The position numbers were made by a program, and so were the translations under genes. Positions 1 to 9,538 of a DNA stretch of 64,000 nt are shown here, piece after piece (position 1 is the stretch's first letter; every line of letters starts with the position of its first letter). The stretch lies in assembly GCA_002356515.1 (NCBI GenBank), contig AP017606.1, positions 230,704 to 294,703 of the forward strand, given 5' to 3'. Below the pieces are notes generated by a model, which saw only the letters and a list, made by a program, of their open reading frames with translations, did no database searches and was not told where the DNA came from. This DNA comes from Mesorhizobium loti (lineage in GTDB: Bacteria; Pseudomonadota; Alphaproteobacteria; Rhizobiales; Rhizobiaceae).

Positions 1-873
1 CTCGTTGTCGGCGCTGCCATAGGCGCGCTCGATGCCGTGGTCCGCCGGCAGGAGCGGTGGTCCGGCGCCTGGCGGCAGCGCCTGGCGCTTTCGGCGGCCG
101 CGGCAACGGCGAAGCAGGCCGGCCGCGTCGAGGACGAAAGCGCGCTGCGCGACGCCGTGCTGCTTACACGCCCGGGCGATTTTTTGTCCGTCGGTCCCGC
201 CGGATCGATGCTGTTGGCTTGGCGCCGGCTGGCCAGCACGCCTGCCGAGAAACTGCTGACCGAGGCCAGCATCGGCGCGGTGCTGGATGACCTCGGTCTC
301 CGCCGCGACGACGACGCAGTCAGCGACTTGGCGGACGATCTTCGACAGCTCCCCGGGGGCATCGGAATGGTCGGCATGCTGACCGGCGCGTTCACGGCTG
401 CCGAAAGATATGGCTTCGCACGAGCCTTCGGATGCTGGCTCGCCGACGCCCTGCTGGCGCATCGGCTGGGTTGGGCCCACGCGGTGCCGCTGCTGGGCGC
501 CGAGGCAGGCTTGGGTACAAGCGCCCGCCCGCGTCGATCGGCAGCCAGCTCTCTGGCGACAGGCATTGAGACAGATCCTGAGCGTGCCAAAAGTCTGCTT
601 GCCGCGCAGGCGCGCGCTGCCCTGCGCGCCATTGATCTTTCCGCCGAGCTTGAGCGCCGCGCGGGCCGGCTGCTTGCTGTTGCCCCGAAACTCAGGGCCA
701 AGGCGGCGGACGCTGTTGTCGACAAGCTCCTGTCCGACGACGCGATCGTTGCCTCGGAAAAGATCGCCGGCATGAGTGACCGTGGGCTGCGCCGCCTGTT
801 CGACCGGCTGGTCGAACTCGGCGCCGTGCGCGAGCTTTCCGGCCGTCCGGCCTTCCGTATCTACGGGCTGTGA
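1..873 (+). CDS. DUF1403-family protein, 5' end outside the window
   Basis: The frame is open from the first base, so the gene begins upstream; the GTG at 37 lies inside the conserved reading frame and is not taken as a start. The visible 290 residues are Ala/Leu/Arg-rich and soluble, with no signal peptide or membrane segment. The C-terminal end (RLFDRLVELGAVRELSG) looks like a small winged-helix unit. I recognise the sequence as DUF1403, a family seen on rhizobial plasmids beside an scpB-like gene, as here. Its TGA overlaps the GTG start of the next gene (GTGA), which implies translational coupling. The molecular function is unknown; a role in plasmid or chromosome maintenance is only inferred from the neighbour. 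Confidence 0.75.
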   Translation, partial: LVVGAAIGALDAVVRRQERWSGAWRQRLALSAAAATAKQAGRVEDESALRDAVLLTRPGDFLSVGPAGSMLLAWRRLASTPAEKLLTEASIGAVLDDLGLRRDDDAVSDLADDLRQLPGGIGMVGMLTGAFTAAERYGFARAFGCWLADALLAHRLGWAHAVPLLGAEAGLGTSARPRRSAASSLATGIETDPERAKSLLAAQARAALRAIDLSAELERRAGRLLAVAPKLRAKAADAVVDKLLSDDAIVASEKIAGMSDRGLRRLFDRLVELGAVRELSGRPAFRIYGL

Positions 874-1586
874 AGACGATGGTGGAGAGTGCACGTAGGA
901 GAAGGGGAGGGGCGCAAGGAGGCGACGGCCGGCCAAATGACCATTTGTTTGATCGCGAGCTGGATCACCTGCCGCCGGAGGCGCGCTGGCGCGAATGGAT
1001 GAACCGTGTCGAAGCAACGATCTTTGCGGCCAGCCAACCGGTGACACGCGAAACGCTCGCCCGGATTGTCGGCAAAAGCTGCAGCATCGATCTTTTGATC
1101 GACGACATTCGCGAGGAATTGCGCGGCCGACCCTATGACCTCGTCGCCGTCGCCGGTGGCTGGAAGCACCTGACCCGGCCTGCCTATGCCGACGCCATCC
1201 GCAGTGCAGCCGGCGGCAACGATCGCGCGGTACACCTCTCGCAGTCAGAGGTGCTGGTGCTGATGTGCATCGCCTACTTCCAGCCAATCACCCGCACCGA
1301 GTTGTCGTCATTCTTCGGCAAGGAGATCAGTCGCGATTTTATTGGTCATCTGCGCGGTGCCGGTCTGATCGCTTCCGGTCCGCGTAGCCCGACCCCGGGC
1401 GCGCCCTACACCTACGTGACGACAAAAGAGTTCCTGCTGGAGTTCGGGCTCGAAACCTTGCGCGATCTTCCCGACTTCGAGGCGCTGGAGGATGCCGGGC
1501 TGCTGTCGAAGGAAAAGCTGCTTGCGGGCGACATCATGCCGGGGTTTTCGGGCCCCGGCGAGAATAATGCCGACGCCGACGAATAG
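870..1586 (+). CDS. ScpB-like segregation/condensation protein (accessory copy)
   Basis: This 238-residue protein has the tandem winged-helix layout of ScpB, the kleisin-associated subunit of bacterial SMC-ScpAB. The first winged helix is near residues 45-110 (VEATIFAASQPVTRETLARI) and the second near 125-195 (LSQSEVLVLMCIAYFQPITR...), followed by the typical YVTTKEFLLEFGL strand and an acidic tail. Start GTG at 870 overlaps the upstream stop; an ATG at 879 is the alternative. No scpA or smc gene lies nearby, and chromosomal scpB is normally beside scpA, so this is probably a plasmid-type paralogue working with the DUF1403 protein. It could bridge plasmid DNA or act as a DNA-binding regulator; that part is inference. 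Confidence 0.8.
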   Translation: MKTMVESARRRRGGAQGGDGRPNDHLFDRELDHLPPEARWREWMNRVEATIFAASQPVTRETLARIVGKSCSIDLLIDDIREELRGRPYDLVAVAGGWKHLTRPAYADAIRSAAGGNDRAVHLSQSEVLVLMCIAYFQPITRTELSSFFGKEISRDFIGHLRGAGLIASGPRSPTPGAPYTYVTTKEFLLEFGLETLRDLPDFEALEDAGLLSKEKLLAGDIMPGFSGPGENNADADE

Positions 1587-1600
1587 AGGCCCTGTGCCTG

Positions 1601-1618
1601 GGCCGGCGGCGACCGGCC
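1601..1618. terminator. Possible bidirectional hairpin between convergent genes
   Basis: GGCCGG, six-base loop, CCGGCC: a perfect 6-bp GC stem in the 36-bp gap between the convergent scpB-like and DUF5623 genes. There is no T-run on either side, so intrinsic termination is only suggested by position. Confidence 0.3.
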
Positions 1619-1622
1619 ATCG

Positions 1623-2924
1623 TCACCGCAGCTTCTCGAGAGATCGGACAGCAAGATCGATTTTCCCTATGAGCTCTCTCAACGGCGCACAATCCGGATA
1701 GTGCTGCATCAGCACGGACTGTGCGAGGCGGAGGTTCTCGATGTGCTGTTCGCCAGCTTTTGGCTTTCCTTCAATGGAATTCTCTCCGTAGTAGAGGTCG
1801 AAAAATACCGCATCGGGCATGGCCGCCCGATCGTGTTCGCATTGAACCCAGTCATCAAGCTCGCTTCGGACGGCATCAACGCGCTTGTACACGCCCGCGC
1901 GCGCTCGCGTGTCGGTCAGCACACTCTTCAGCAGGGTGCCTATCCTGGCATGCGCGTCCACGGGCATTGCCGCCTTCGGACGCCGGCGGCGCTGACCGCT
2001 GAGCGGCAGCCGGTACTCGACAGTGGTTTTGGGACCGCGTGGCGCGGGAGCTTTTCGTTGGACGTTTCTCGCGAGCTTCGCCTCGGCCTCAGCCCTCTCT
2101 CCCGGAGTCACAAAAGGAACGTGACCCTCGACGGCGACCCTGTCACAATTCGCGGGCACGATCGGTGAAGGAGCCTTGGAAAGCGCCTTGAGGAGCCGAT
2201 CCAGCGAATATCCCTTCGACGTATCGGCATACAGATAAAGTTCACAGCCTTCCGGATAGTACATCCCCGCCCATTCCGGCCTTGCAAGCGACCAGTTGTG
2301 CTGCCGCGCCCAGGCGTCCCGTTCGGCAATTTTCGACGGAACACTCGCGGCGTAAGGTTCGTCGGCGCCGACATGATGTTTTGCCACTGGATCGTACCAG
2401 ACACTTCCATGATCACGTCCAGGCAAGCGGGCCGAATATACCGCTCCGCGTTCGACGTCTGCCTTGGATGGCTGCAGGCCGGTGATGTCCATGAACTGCA
2501 GTACCCTCGCGGCTCCGCAAGCGCGCTCCAGAGCCGCGCTCGCCGAGTCCGGTCGATACTCATCGACCACATGGTCTGAGGCATGACGTCGGAAACGACC
2601 GAGCTTATGAGCATATCGATACTGAGATGGCTTGATCAGCTCATCGAGTGGCGTTGATAAGAATACCCGGATCGTCTCACGGCCGGAGGCTCCTGTTAGG
2701 CCATCGCGCCAGAAGGTGGAGATGTAGACGGCCTGCCGCGTCGAGCCGGCTTCCGCTGAACATGCGGTCAACGATCGCCGTGCATGCTGAAAATTGCCAA
2801 AGCCCGATGCTTGTGATGCTGTGTCGAGGGCTTTGCTGTGCGAGATCGAATCTCGCTTTGAGATCGCCTTGGCAAGGCGCTTTATGCCCTCAATCGAGGA
2901 CGGCTGAATATCTGTCTTGGACAT
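1623..2924 (-). CDS. DUF5623 domain protein
   Basis: 433 residues from the ATG at 2924, chosen because a good Shine-Dalgarno (AGGAGA, 7 nt upstream) precedes it and because the product then begins MSKTDIQPSSIEGIKRLAKA, the N-terminus I associate with DUF5623. The frame stays open upstream to 3140, but that part is low-complexity and has no ribosome site. The N-terminal 60 residues look helical (ALDTASQASGFGNFQHARRS), the middle carries YISTFWRD and a Trp/Tyr-rich segment, and a Lys/Arg-rich linker precedes a helical C-terminus. No signal peptide or membrane helix. The family occurs on plasmids and islands and has no known function. The gene converges with the scpB-like gene. Confidence 0.65.
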   Translation of the reverse strand: MSKTDIQPSSIEGIKRLAKAISKRDSISHSKALDTASQASGFGNFQHARRSLTACSAEAGSTRQAVYISTFWRDGLTGASGRETIRVFLSTPLDELIKPSQYRYAHKLGRFRRHASDHVVDEYRPDSASAALERACGAARVLQFMDITGLQPSKADVERGAVYSARLPGRDHGSVWYDPVAKHHVGADEPYAASVPSKIAERDAWARQHNWSLARPEWAGMYYPEGCELYLYADTSKGYSLDRLLKALSKAPSPIVPANCDRVAVEGHVPFVTPGERAEAEAKLARNVQRKAPAPRGPKTTVEYRLPLSGQRRRRPKAAMPVDAHARIGTLLKSVLTDTRARAGVYKRVDAVRSELDDWVQCEHDRAAMPDAVFFDLYYGENSIEGKPKAGEQHIENLRLAQSVLMQHYPDCAPLRELIGKIDLAVRSLEKLR

Positions 2925-3179
2925 GCCAGTTCTCCTGGCCCGTGGGGAAGTGTCGCCCGTCAACCACCTCGCGAGCCCGAACATGACATGAACGGGAGCG
3001 TCAGCAACGGCAGTGCTGTCAACAGCTTCGCAACGACGGGCGGCGCGCTCCTGCCAGAGCACCGAATCGCAGAATACAATTGATCCCCCTTCGTGAGAAG
3101 CGTTTGGGCGACTGCATTGCCCCCCAATTTCGAGGGTCACAGAGACGGCTTACGAGATGCTGCCCTGAGGGGATCCCGA

Positions 3180-4172
3180 TCAAATGACTCGCGAATACGC
3201 CTCAAGCAGATCGATGAGGCCAGCATTCGGGGGTGGTGAGCGCTTTGACAATTGCGATTGCTGAGTCTTCTCCAGGATATCTGTAAATCGAGCGATCAGT
3301 TCTGAGTGGCCGCCCTCAGACAGAATAGCCCGACGTCGATGCGCGATGGCACCATCCTCATTGCTGAACAACCAGTCTGCAGGCTGCGTCGTAAGCGCGT
3401 TGAAGCAGTGGATGCGCGTTGCAGCCGATAGGCTGGTCAGGCGCTTTACCGAGCGAATGTCGGCGACAACTGGCGCATGCAGCAGGCGCGACACCAGATC
3501 TTTGATCGTGGGCGAGCGTTTGGCAATTTCGATGCTGCAGATGTCCGCGATGGCACGTTCGAGCCGCCGCGACGCTGCGTTGATGGAGGTCTTCGGGGCG
3601 CCACGCAAATCGAAGCGGCATCGCGCGCAGAAATGCTGTGGGCGGAGCTCAGTTAGGTCAAAAGAGGCGACACCGGCGTGGCAGTTGGGACATCGATCGC
3701 GAAGGCTGCAACGATGCATGAAGCAGGATATCCGAGATGACAGCCGCCACTGCCGGCGAAAATACGGTGCTTCGTCGTCGGCGAGACACAGAGGGCAATA
3801 CTGCATCCAGGTGGAACGGCTCCGGTGCGCGTTCTCGCGAAGAGGCAGCAGGAGCGGGATCAACGCACAACCGGTCATGGTCATCGTTATGATTTCTTCA
3901 CGCGGAACACTCGTCTGATCAGCGAGCCAAGCGGCGACGTGGCGTGGAAGATGAAGATCGAGGCGCGGCGACCACATCCCGTTGCCGAGCCCGAGGACGC
4001 TGGCGAACGACCGCGGTGCGATTCCGTTTGCGAGCGCGAGACGGCTGATCCAGCTCGACAGCAGCTCGTCCGGCTGCGGGTCGACAGAAACCGGCCACCG
4101 ACTAGGAACGACGTCGCCGTATCGCTCGCGAATCTCGATCGCGAAGCCCGCCCGTGCGCCATCACCTATCAC
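3180..4172 (-). CDS. tniQ: TniQ family protein of a Tn402/Tn5053-like transposon
   Basis: TniQ is the target-selection or accessory protein of Tn7-like, Tn5053 and Tn402 elements. The family N-terminus is clear (ELLSSWISRLALANG after PVSVDPQPD), as are the zinc-ribbon cysteines (YCPLCLADD, CFMHRCSLRDRCPNC, CARCRFDLRG). The C-terminus (GGHSELIARF...LLEAYSR) is full length. Start ATG at 4172 overlaps the tniB stop by 4 nt (ATGA), as expected for the tniA-tniB-tniQ operon. Because tniA is broken, this transposon should not be able to move by itself. A second, broken copy of the same C-terminal region lies at 6536-6896. Confidence 0.85.
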   Translation of the reverse strand: MIGDGARAGFAIEIRERYGDVVPSRWPVSVDPQPDELLSSWISRLALANGIAPRSFASVLGLGNGMWSPRLDLHLPRHVAAWLADQTSVPREEIITMTMTGCALIPLLLPLRENAHRSRSTWMQYCPLCLADDEAPYFRRQWRLSSRISCFMHRCSLRDRCPNCHAGVASFDLTELRPQHFCARCRFDLRGAPKTSINAASRRLERAIADICSIEIAKRSPTIKDLVSRLLHAPVVADIRSVKRLTSLSAATRIHCFNALTTQPADWLFSNEDGAIAHRRRAILSEGGHSELIARFTDILEKTQQSQLSKRSPPPNAGLIDLLEAYSRVI

Positions 4173-5047
4173 AGCAGGTCGTCGCGCACTGGTGCCCGCC
4201 GGCGCTTCGAGACCGGGACGTAGCGAAGCGCCTCGATCCCCGGTTTCGTGATCCGCTCCTCACGGGACCTCACCGCGGCCGCGGCCGCCGCGGAGACAAT
4301 CGCCACGATCTCGCCGATCAGTCCCTCGGAGAGCTGGAAGATCGATTGCGCCAAGGGTTCATCCGAGAGATCGGACGCGCGGGCGAGCGGCAGGGCGCTT
4401 TCGAGGCTATCGAGCAGCGCAAGGAACTCCTCGCCATATTGCCAACGTGGCACGGCGTGCAGGTCGAACCGGGTCGCCATTTCGGCAGTCTGGTTGACGA
4501 AGTCGTAGATTGCGACCTCGCCTATCAGAACAGGCGAAATGTCGAACTGACGGCCGATCCTCCGAAGGAACGCAAGAACTGCCTCGACATCGCGCGCCCT
4601 GCCGCGCAGAGCATTGTGGAACTCATCGAAGATCAGTATTCTGGGCTTCAGCCTGTCGAGCAGATGATCGACCTGCTCGGCCTTACGGCCGACGTCCCGG
4701 CTGCTGCCGGTTGGCGCGTGCAACGCCTGCAGGATGCTCCCGTAGAAATGGGCGAGACCTGCGCCCTCGCGCGTCTGCACCACCCAGACTCGCTGCTGTT
4801 CGGCCGTCTTCAGATGCCCGACGGCGAACCGTTCGGCGATCATCGTCTTGCCGTTGGCATAGGGTCCGACGAGCATCAGGCCCAGGGTCCGCAACGATGG
4901 CGGCCGCGACAGAAGCTCGGCAAGGCGTTCATGCGCCTGGACCGCCACTTGGTGTCCGATCCATCGCGGCGTCTGGATATACGCAATCCGCTCTTCCGTG
5001 CTGTGGTCGAGATGCGGGCGAACGTGATCGAGAAGATGATCAGTCAT
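4169..5047 (-). CDS. tniB: TniB AAA+ ATPase of a Tn402/Tn5053-like transposon
   Basis: 292 residues from the ATG at 5047, which has GGAGG about 9 nt upstream and follows the tniA stop by one base. The family N-terminus (EERIAYIQTPRWIGH) is followed by Walker A (VGPYANGKT), Walker B (ILIFDEFHN) and sensor region (PVLIGEVAIYDFV). TniB is the MuB/TnsC-like regulator that forms ATP-dependent filaments on target DNA and activates the DDE transposase TniA. The frame is open further upstream to 5212, but that extension is antisense to the tniA/metH remnant. The gene looks intact although its transposase partner is not. Confidence 0.85.
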   Translation of the reverse strand: MTDHLLDHVRPHLDHSTEERIAYIQTPRWIGHQVAVQAHERLAELLSRPPSLRTLGLMLVGPYANGKTMIAERFAVGHLKTAEQQRVWVVQTREGAGLAHFYGSILQALHAPTGSSRDVGRKAEQVDHLLDRLKPRILIFDEFHNALRGRARDVEAVLAFLRRIGRQFDISPVLIGEVAIYDFVNQTAEMATRFDLHAVPRWQYGEEFLALLDSLESALPLARASDLSDEPLAQSIFQLSEGLIGEIVAIVSAAAAAAVRSREERITKPGIEALRYVPVSKRRRAPVRDDLL

Positions 5048-5048
5048 C

Positions 5049-5333
5049 TTACCAATCCTCCACCGGCAGGCGACGCTTTGGGCGAGCGGGATGATCGGCG
5101 GGTGCCGGCGCCGCCGGCCGCATCGCGTCATAGGGCTTTGGGGCGTCTGCGGCATGACTTCTGCGCACAGCATTACGAAGTTCCGCCTTCGACGGCTTCG
5201 TTCCGCCGGCAATCTCCGCGATCCGGCGGCGCAGCGTCACCTTCTCGACGTCCGTGCGCGCGTTCGCGGCGCGTCGCTGCAGGCGGTCGGCCTCGTGCTC
5301 CCACAACGTTATCGGAGCAAGCATGCCGTCCTT
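5049..5333 (-). pseudogene. tniA: 3' remnant of tniA (Mu-type DDE transposase)
   Basis: About 94 codons in the same frame as, and directly downstream of, a MetH fragment. The segment ([18 protein letters not shown] onward, then a Pro/Ala/Arg-rich end) is unlike MetH and sits exactly where the C-terminus of TniA is expected: its TAA is one base before the tniB start. The whole catalytic RNase-H domain is missing. The junction to metH falls after the MetH sequence YAERMHE, near 5333. The call rests on position plus a weak resemblance to Mu/TniA C-termini. Confidence 0.5.
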
Positions 5334-6500
<1,167 letters not shown>

Positions 6501-6535
6501 CGACGGCTTGGAGAAGCCGGCTCCGCCGGCAATGA

Positions 6536-6896
6536 TTAGTATGCTGCTCCCCAGGGATGGCCGGTTTGGGGCGCCAGCATCCTATCCGCACGGGACCGCA
6601 AGATCATGGTGGCGATTCGTTCTGATCCGTCAGTGGCCCGCAAATAGGCCGCGAGGAGAACCGCAGGGTCAGCGCCGGGCGGGCGACCGCACAGACCTCG
6701 CTGATCCTTGAGCTTGTCCATCAAATCCGCAAACTGCGCGATCAAGCGGGCATGGCCGCCTGTGGCCAAGACGAGCCGACTGTCGGGCAACAGTATCGTC
6801 CTCATTTGCCGTCAACCGGCTGGCAGGCTTATTCGCGAGCCATTCGAAGGAGCCGATACGCGAGGACGTAGACAGGTTCGTGATCGTCTTCCTCAA
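6536..6896 (-). pseudogene. tniQ: Frameshifted C-terminal remnant of a second tniQ
   Basis: Two overlapping minus-strand frames align in order with the end of the intact TniQ at 3180-4172. ITNLSTSSRIGSFEWLANKP matches its LTSLSAATRIHCFNALTTQP, then after a frameshift VLATGGHARLIAQFADLMDK matches AILSEGGHSELIARFTDILE, ending LLAAYL against LLEAYS. The copy is diverged, so it comes from a related but different element, and it has lost its 5' two thirds. Its position beyond the metH fragment means that fragment is bracketed by tni sequences on both sides. Confidence 0.75.
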
Positions 6897-7051
6897 TTAG
6901 ACGTTTGCAATGTGCGATTGCGTCCTCGACAGCATTGACGTCGCCGCGCCCGTGCCAGCATGGAAGAACGGGCTTGCCCAGGCTGGTAGCTCACGCGGCG
7001 ACCGGCGGGACTTTGGTAAAATGATATCGCACCATTCACTGGTACTGCCCC

Positions 7052-7852
7052 CTAGGGGCGGGCAGAAATCATAATGTGCTGGATGGTTTGAATCTCGCGC
7101 CTCATCCACCTCAGGAGCTTCGGAATCCGTTCTTGTGGCATCTGTGTAGTTGTCGCCTTGATAGCCAAGGCCCCCACAACACCCCTACCATGCGGTCGGA
7201 TCGGCAACGCTAGCGATGAAATTCCAGCTACGAGACGGCCCTGATCTAAAGCATATCCTACCTTACGGATGCTCGGCAGTTGATGCAGGATGTCCTCAGC
7301 ACTTAGCCCGTTGAAAGCGTGGTAGAGGTGAGCGTCGGCGCTTATGATACTATTGGCTTCTTCAGGCGGCAGAAAAGCCAGAATTGCGAGGCTTGCCGAA
7401 TCTACGCCCAGCGGCACTTGACTACACGCGTGACGGGCGAGGCTGTTAACAGGGTTGGTTCCCTCTTGCCTATCTATGCACACGCTATGGAAGCCGCTTC
7501 GCGCCACCAGAGAGACAGAATTCCCCGTTTTGGCTGCAAACCGCAATAGCGCGGCACCGCAGCAACGACGCAAGCTCGTGCTTTCGACTGCCTTGACTCC
7601 GAGCGTGTATAACAACAACCCCAAGCGGTAACGCCTCGTGGAGGGTTCCTTTTCAAGTAGTAGATGCCGCTCAAGTGCGCTAACGATCCGATGCGTTGTC
7701 GACATGGTGAGGCCGAAAGCCTTCGCCATTTCGTGCACGCGCGCCCCTTCCTCCCCCGCCTCGGCAAGATAGTTTAGAAGAGCCATAGAGCGGTCGAGAA
7801 GCTGTGCGCCCTTTACTTCTTCGGTTTCAAGCTTATTGATTTGGCTTTTCAC
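7052..7852 (-). CDS. IclR-family transcriptional regulator (region 1)
   Basis: 266 residues. The N-terminal winged helix-turn-helix is clear (LLDRSMALLNYLAEAGEEGA, VHEMAKAFGLTMSTTHRIVS, ALERHLLLEK...RYRLG), followed by the IclR effector domain (SLVARSGFHSVCIDR, QVPLGVDSASLAILAFLPP, GYALDQGRLVAGISSLALPI). GTG at 7852 is preferred over the TTG at 7867 because GAGGGG lies 7 nt before it and because the homologue at 46124-46927 starts at the equivalent VK. It is about 45-50% identical by eye to that homologue. IclR proteins bind small organic ligands and usually control adjacent catabolic genes. A long inverted repeat (7871-7923) just upstream of the start is a candidate operator. Confidence 0.9.
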   Translation of the reverse strand: MKSQINKLETEEVKGAQLLDRSMALLNYLAEAGEEGARVHEMAKAFGLTMSTTHRIVSALERHLLLEKEPSTRRYRLGLLLYTLGVKAVESTSLRRCCGAALLRFAAKTGNSVSLVARSGFHSVCIDRQEGTNPVNSLARHACSQVPLGVDSASLAILAFLPPEEANSIISADAHLYHAFNGLSAEDILHQLPSIRKVGYALDQGRLVAGISSLALPIRPHGRGVVGALAIKATTTQMPQERIPKLLRWMRREIQTIQHIMISARP

Positions 7853-7870
7853 GATGACGCCCCTCAAGGT

Positions 7871-7923
7871 TTGGAAAACCGGTCGACTTGCTAGGGCGCT
7901 CGGTGGAAAGACCGGTGTTCCAA
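7871..7923. promoter_or_regulatory. 14-bp inverted repeat upstream of the IclR gene
   Basis: Arms TTGGAAAACCGGTC (7871-7884) and GACCGGTGTTCCAA (7910-7923) match at 13 of 14 positions with a 25-bp spacer, directly upstream of the ribosome site of the IclR gene. There is no U-run, so a terminator is unlikely. An autoregulatory operator or a leader hairpin that could occlude the ribosome site are both possible. Confidence 0.5.
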
Positions 7924-8070
7924 GCTAAATCAGTCGGCGGCGGCTGCATTTGTTGTGCGATCACGCGAGACGCTTACGGTGGCAGACAACCTATAGGCGA
8001 GCGAGAGGATGAAAGGGCTCAGATCGAACAAACAGCTGTGCCTTCGTAGGCCAGATCGCGATTTATGAAG

Positions 8071-9225
8071 TCAGGCGGCGCGAATCGCGCCTGATTGAAG
8101 GCGACCGCAATATTCGGCGTATTTAGCTGCCAACTCCTCGGCGCGTTTTTCGCACTCATCCAGCGGCATTGCTTCGCAATCATAGCCGAGCAACTCACGC
8201 AGGATTCCTGCCGATTCAACCGTGAAGCGCACGGTACCGTCGCTTTCGACCGCCTCGATCCCATCGTACTTCTGGCATTGTGAATTGATCTCCACCGCAT
8301 CGTCCAATGACAAGCCTTGAGGCAGTTCGATCGAAATACCAGTTGGAGCAATCCTAACGGGATAGCCTCCCACGAGACCTAGTGGTCCCGGCGCGTGAAC
8401 AACGCGTTCCAAGTGATCGGCAAACGCACGTAGAATGGCTGTCGCTGACGAAGCGGTGACGGATTGGCCCGCAAGACCTTTGACCCGGCGGAAACGTCCG
8501 GCCACGTTCGCGAAGATCTCATCATGCCCCAGTTCCTGTGGCTTAACTTCCTGGCCGTTCCGATATATGCTCAAGTGATAGGGCGCTCCGTCCGTGGAAC
8601 CGGTGCTTGGCATACGATAACTGACATAATGTTGGGCAAAAAACTGCACATCCACCGCTTTCAATTCGCAACCCAGAAGATGTGCGGCTGCCAACCGGAT
8701 GCCCGGCACGGCGTTTGCGATGTTACCGATCCCAATTGTCGGCGAGAGACCCTCGGCCGCAAGCGCGGCATTCGTCACGTCAGGGTAGGATGCGTTTACG
8801 ACGATGCTCTCCACACCAGCTTCCCGCACAGCCTTCATGAGGCGTCGTATGAGCATTAGATGCATAGGCGTCCATACCCCGCCGCGTGCTCGATCGATCT
8901 GCTGATAGGCATCGGTCGGCAATTGCGTTATCCGCCACCAGGAATGCAAAGTCGTGGCATTAAAAATTATGTCAGGACGGAGGGCCGCTAGGCGCTCTGC
9001 TGTCGCCTCTGTATTCATCAAATCCAGCGGAACTATCTCAATGGCAGGAGAGAGCCCGAGGTTGAGGGCAGTGTACTTTGAGAGGTTGACCCTCAACGAG
9101 GCCCGCTGGAGATCTCGTGCTCCAACGTGCAGATCGTAGGGTCTGCCACTTTGGCAGAGAAAATCAAGAACGGCCCCACCAAGTACGCCATGCCCAACAA
9201 TCAGTATCTTTACCCGGCCATTCAC
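8071..9225 (-). CDS. Saccharopine-dehydrogenase-like NAD(P)-binding oxidoreductase
   Basis: 384 residues from the GTG at 9225, chosen because GTGGAGG lies 6 nt upstream and the coding sequence then runs straight into the Rossmann fold (VKILIVGHGVLGGAVLDFL); an in-frame ATG at 9270 lacks such a site. The core includes PDIIFNATTLHSWW, SIVVNASYPDVTNAAL and IGIGNIANAVPGIRLAAAH, which look like a saccharopine-, homospermidine- or opine-dehydrogenase-type reductase. The substrate is unknown. It is followed on the same strand by the IclR gene and is divergent from alanine racemase, with a shared AT-rich control region, so it probably acts on an amino acid or imine in the region 1 pathway. Confidence 0.6.
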   Translation of the reverse strand: MNGRVKILIVGHGVLGGAVLDFLCQSGRPYDLHVGARDLQRASLRVNLSKYTALNLGLSPAIEIVPLDLMNTEATAERLAALRPDIIFNATTLHSWWRITQLPTDAYQQIDRARGGVWTPMHLMLIRRLMKAVREAGVESIVVNASYPDVTNAALAAEGLSPTIGIGNIANAVPGIRLAAAHLLGCELKAVDVQFFAQHYVSYRMPSTGSTDGAPYHLSIYRNGQEVKPQELGHDEIFANVAGRFRRVKGLAGQSVTASSATAILRAFADHLERVVHAPGPLGLVGGYPVRIAPTGISIELPQGLSLDDAVEINSQCQKYDGIEAVESDGTVRFTVESAGILRELLGYDCEAMPLDECEKRAEELAAKYAEYCGRLQSGAIRAA

Positions 9226-9329
9226 TGCAGACCTCCACCTTCGTTGCCGAAGAGGGTTGTAACGTGACATTTGCAAGGATGAAAGGAGAGTTCCGTGAAT
9301 TTTATGTCCAACGTGCGAAACAATAGTGC

Positions 9330-9355
9330 AATGTAATTTTACATTATTTTACATT
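9330..9355. promoter_or_regulatory. AT-rich inverted and direct repeats in a divergent promoter region
   Basis: In the gap between the divergent dehydrogenase and alanine racemase genes there is a 16-bp inverted repeat (AATGTAA-TT-TTACATT, 9330-9345). It merges into two exact copies of ATTTTACATT at 9336-9345 and 9346-9355. The 10-bp period puts them on one face of the helix. A regulator-binding site for both genes is likely; which regulator binds is unknown. Confidence 0.5.
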
Positions 9356-9538
9356 ATATTTACTGGACTTTTGGCTGGCTTGTTGTTCTTATCGGCATAT
9401 ATCATTGTCAAAGCTGATACTTGCAGACGTGTGGCGGGAGGTATTGAGTGCGACTAAGCCTTTGATGTAACGGCTTACATGTCGCCCGACGAATTGCGGT
9501 GCTTCGAAGCGCGAACCGAGGACGGTGGAGAGCAAGGC

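Noticed and set aside
3180..5047. CRISPR-associated Tn7-like transposon, because of the TniQ and AAA+ genes
   Set aside because: The order tniA-tniB-tniQ with ATGA coupling is that of Tn402/Tn5053; there is no tnsA, tnsB or cas gene or repeat array.
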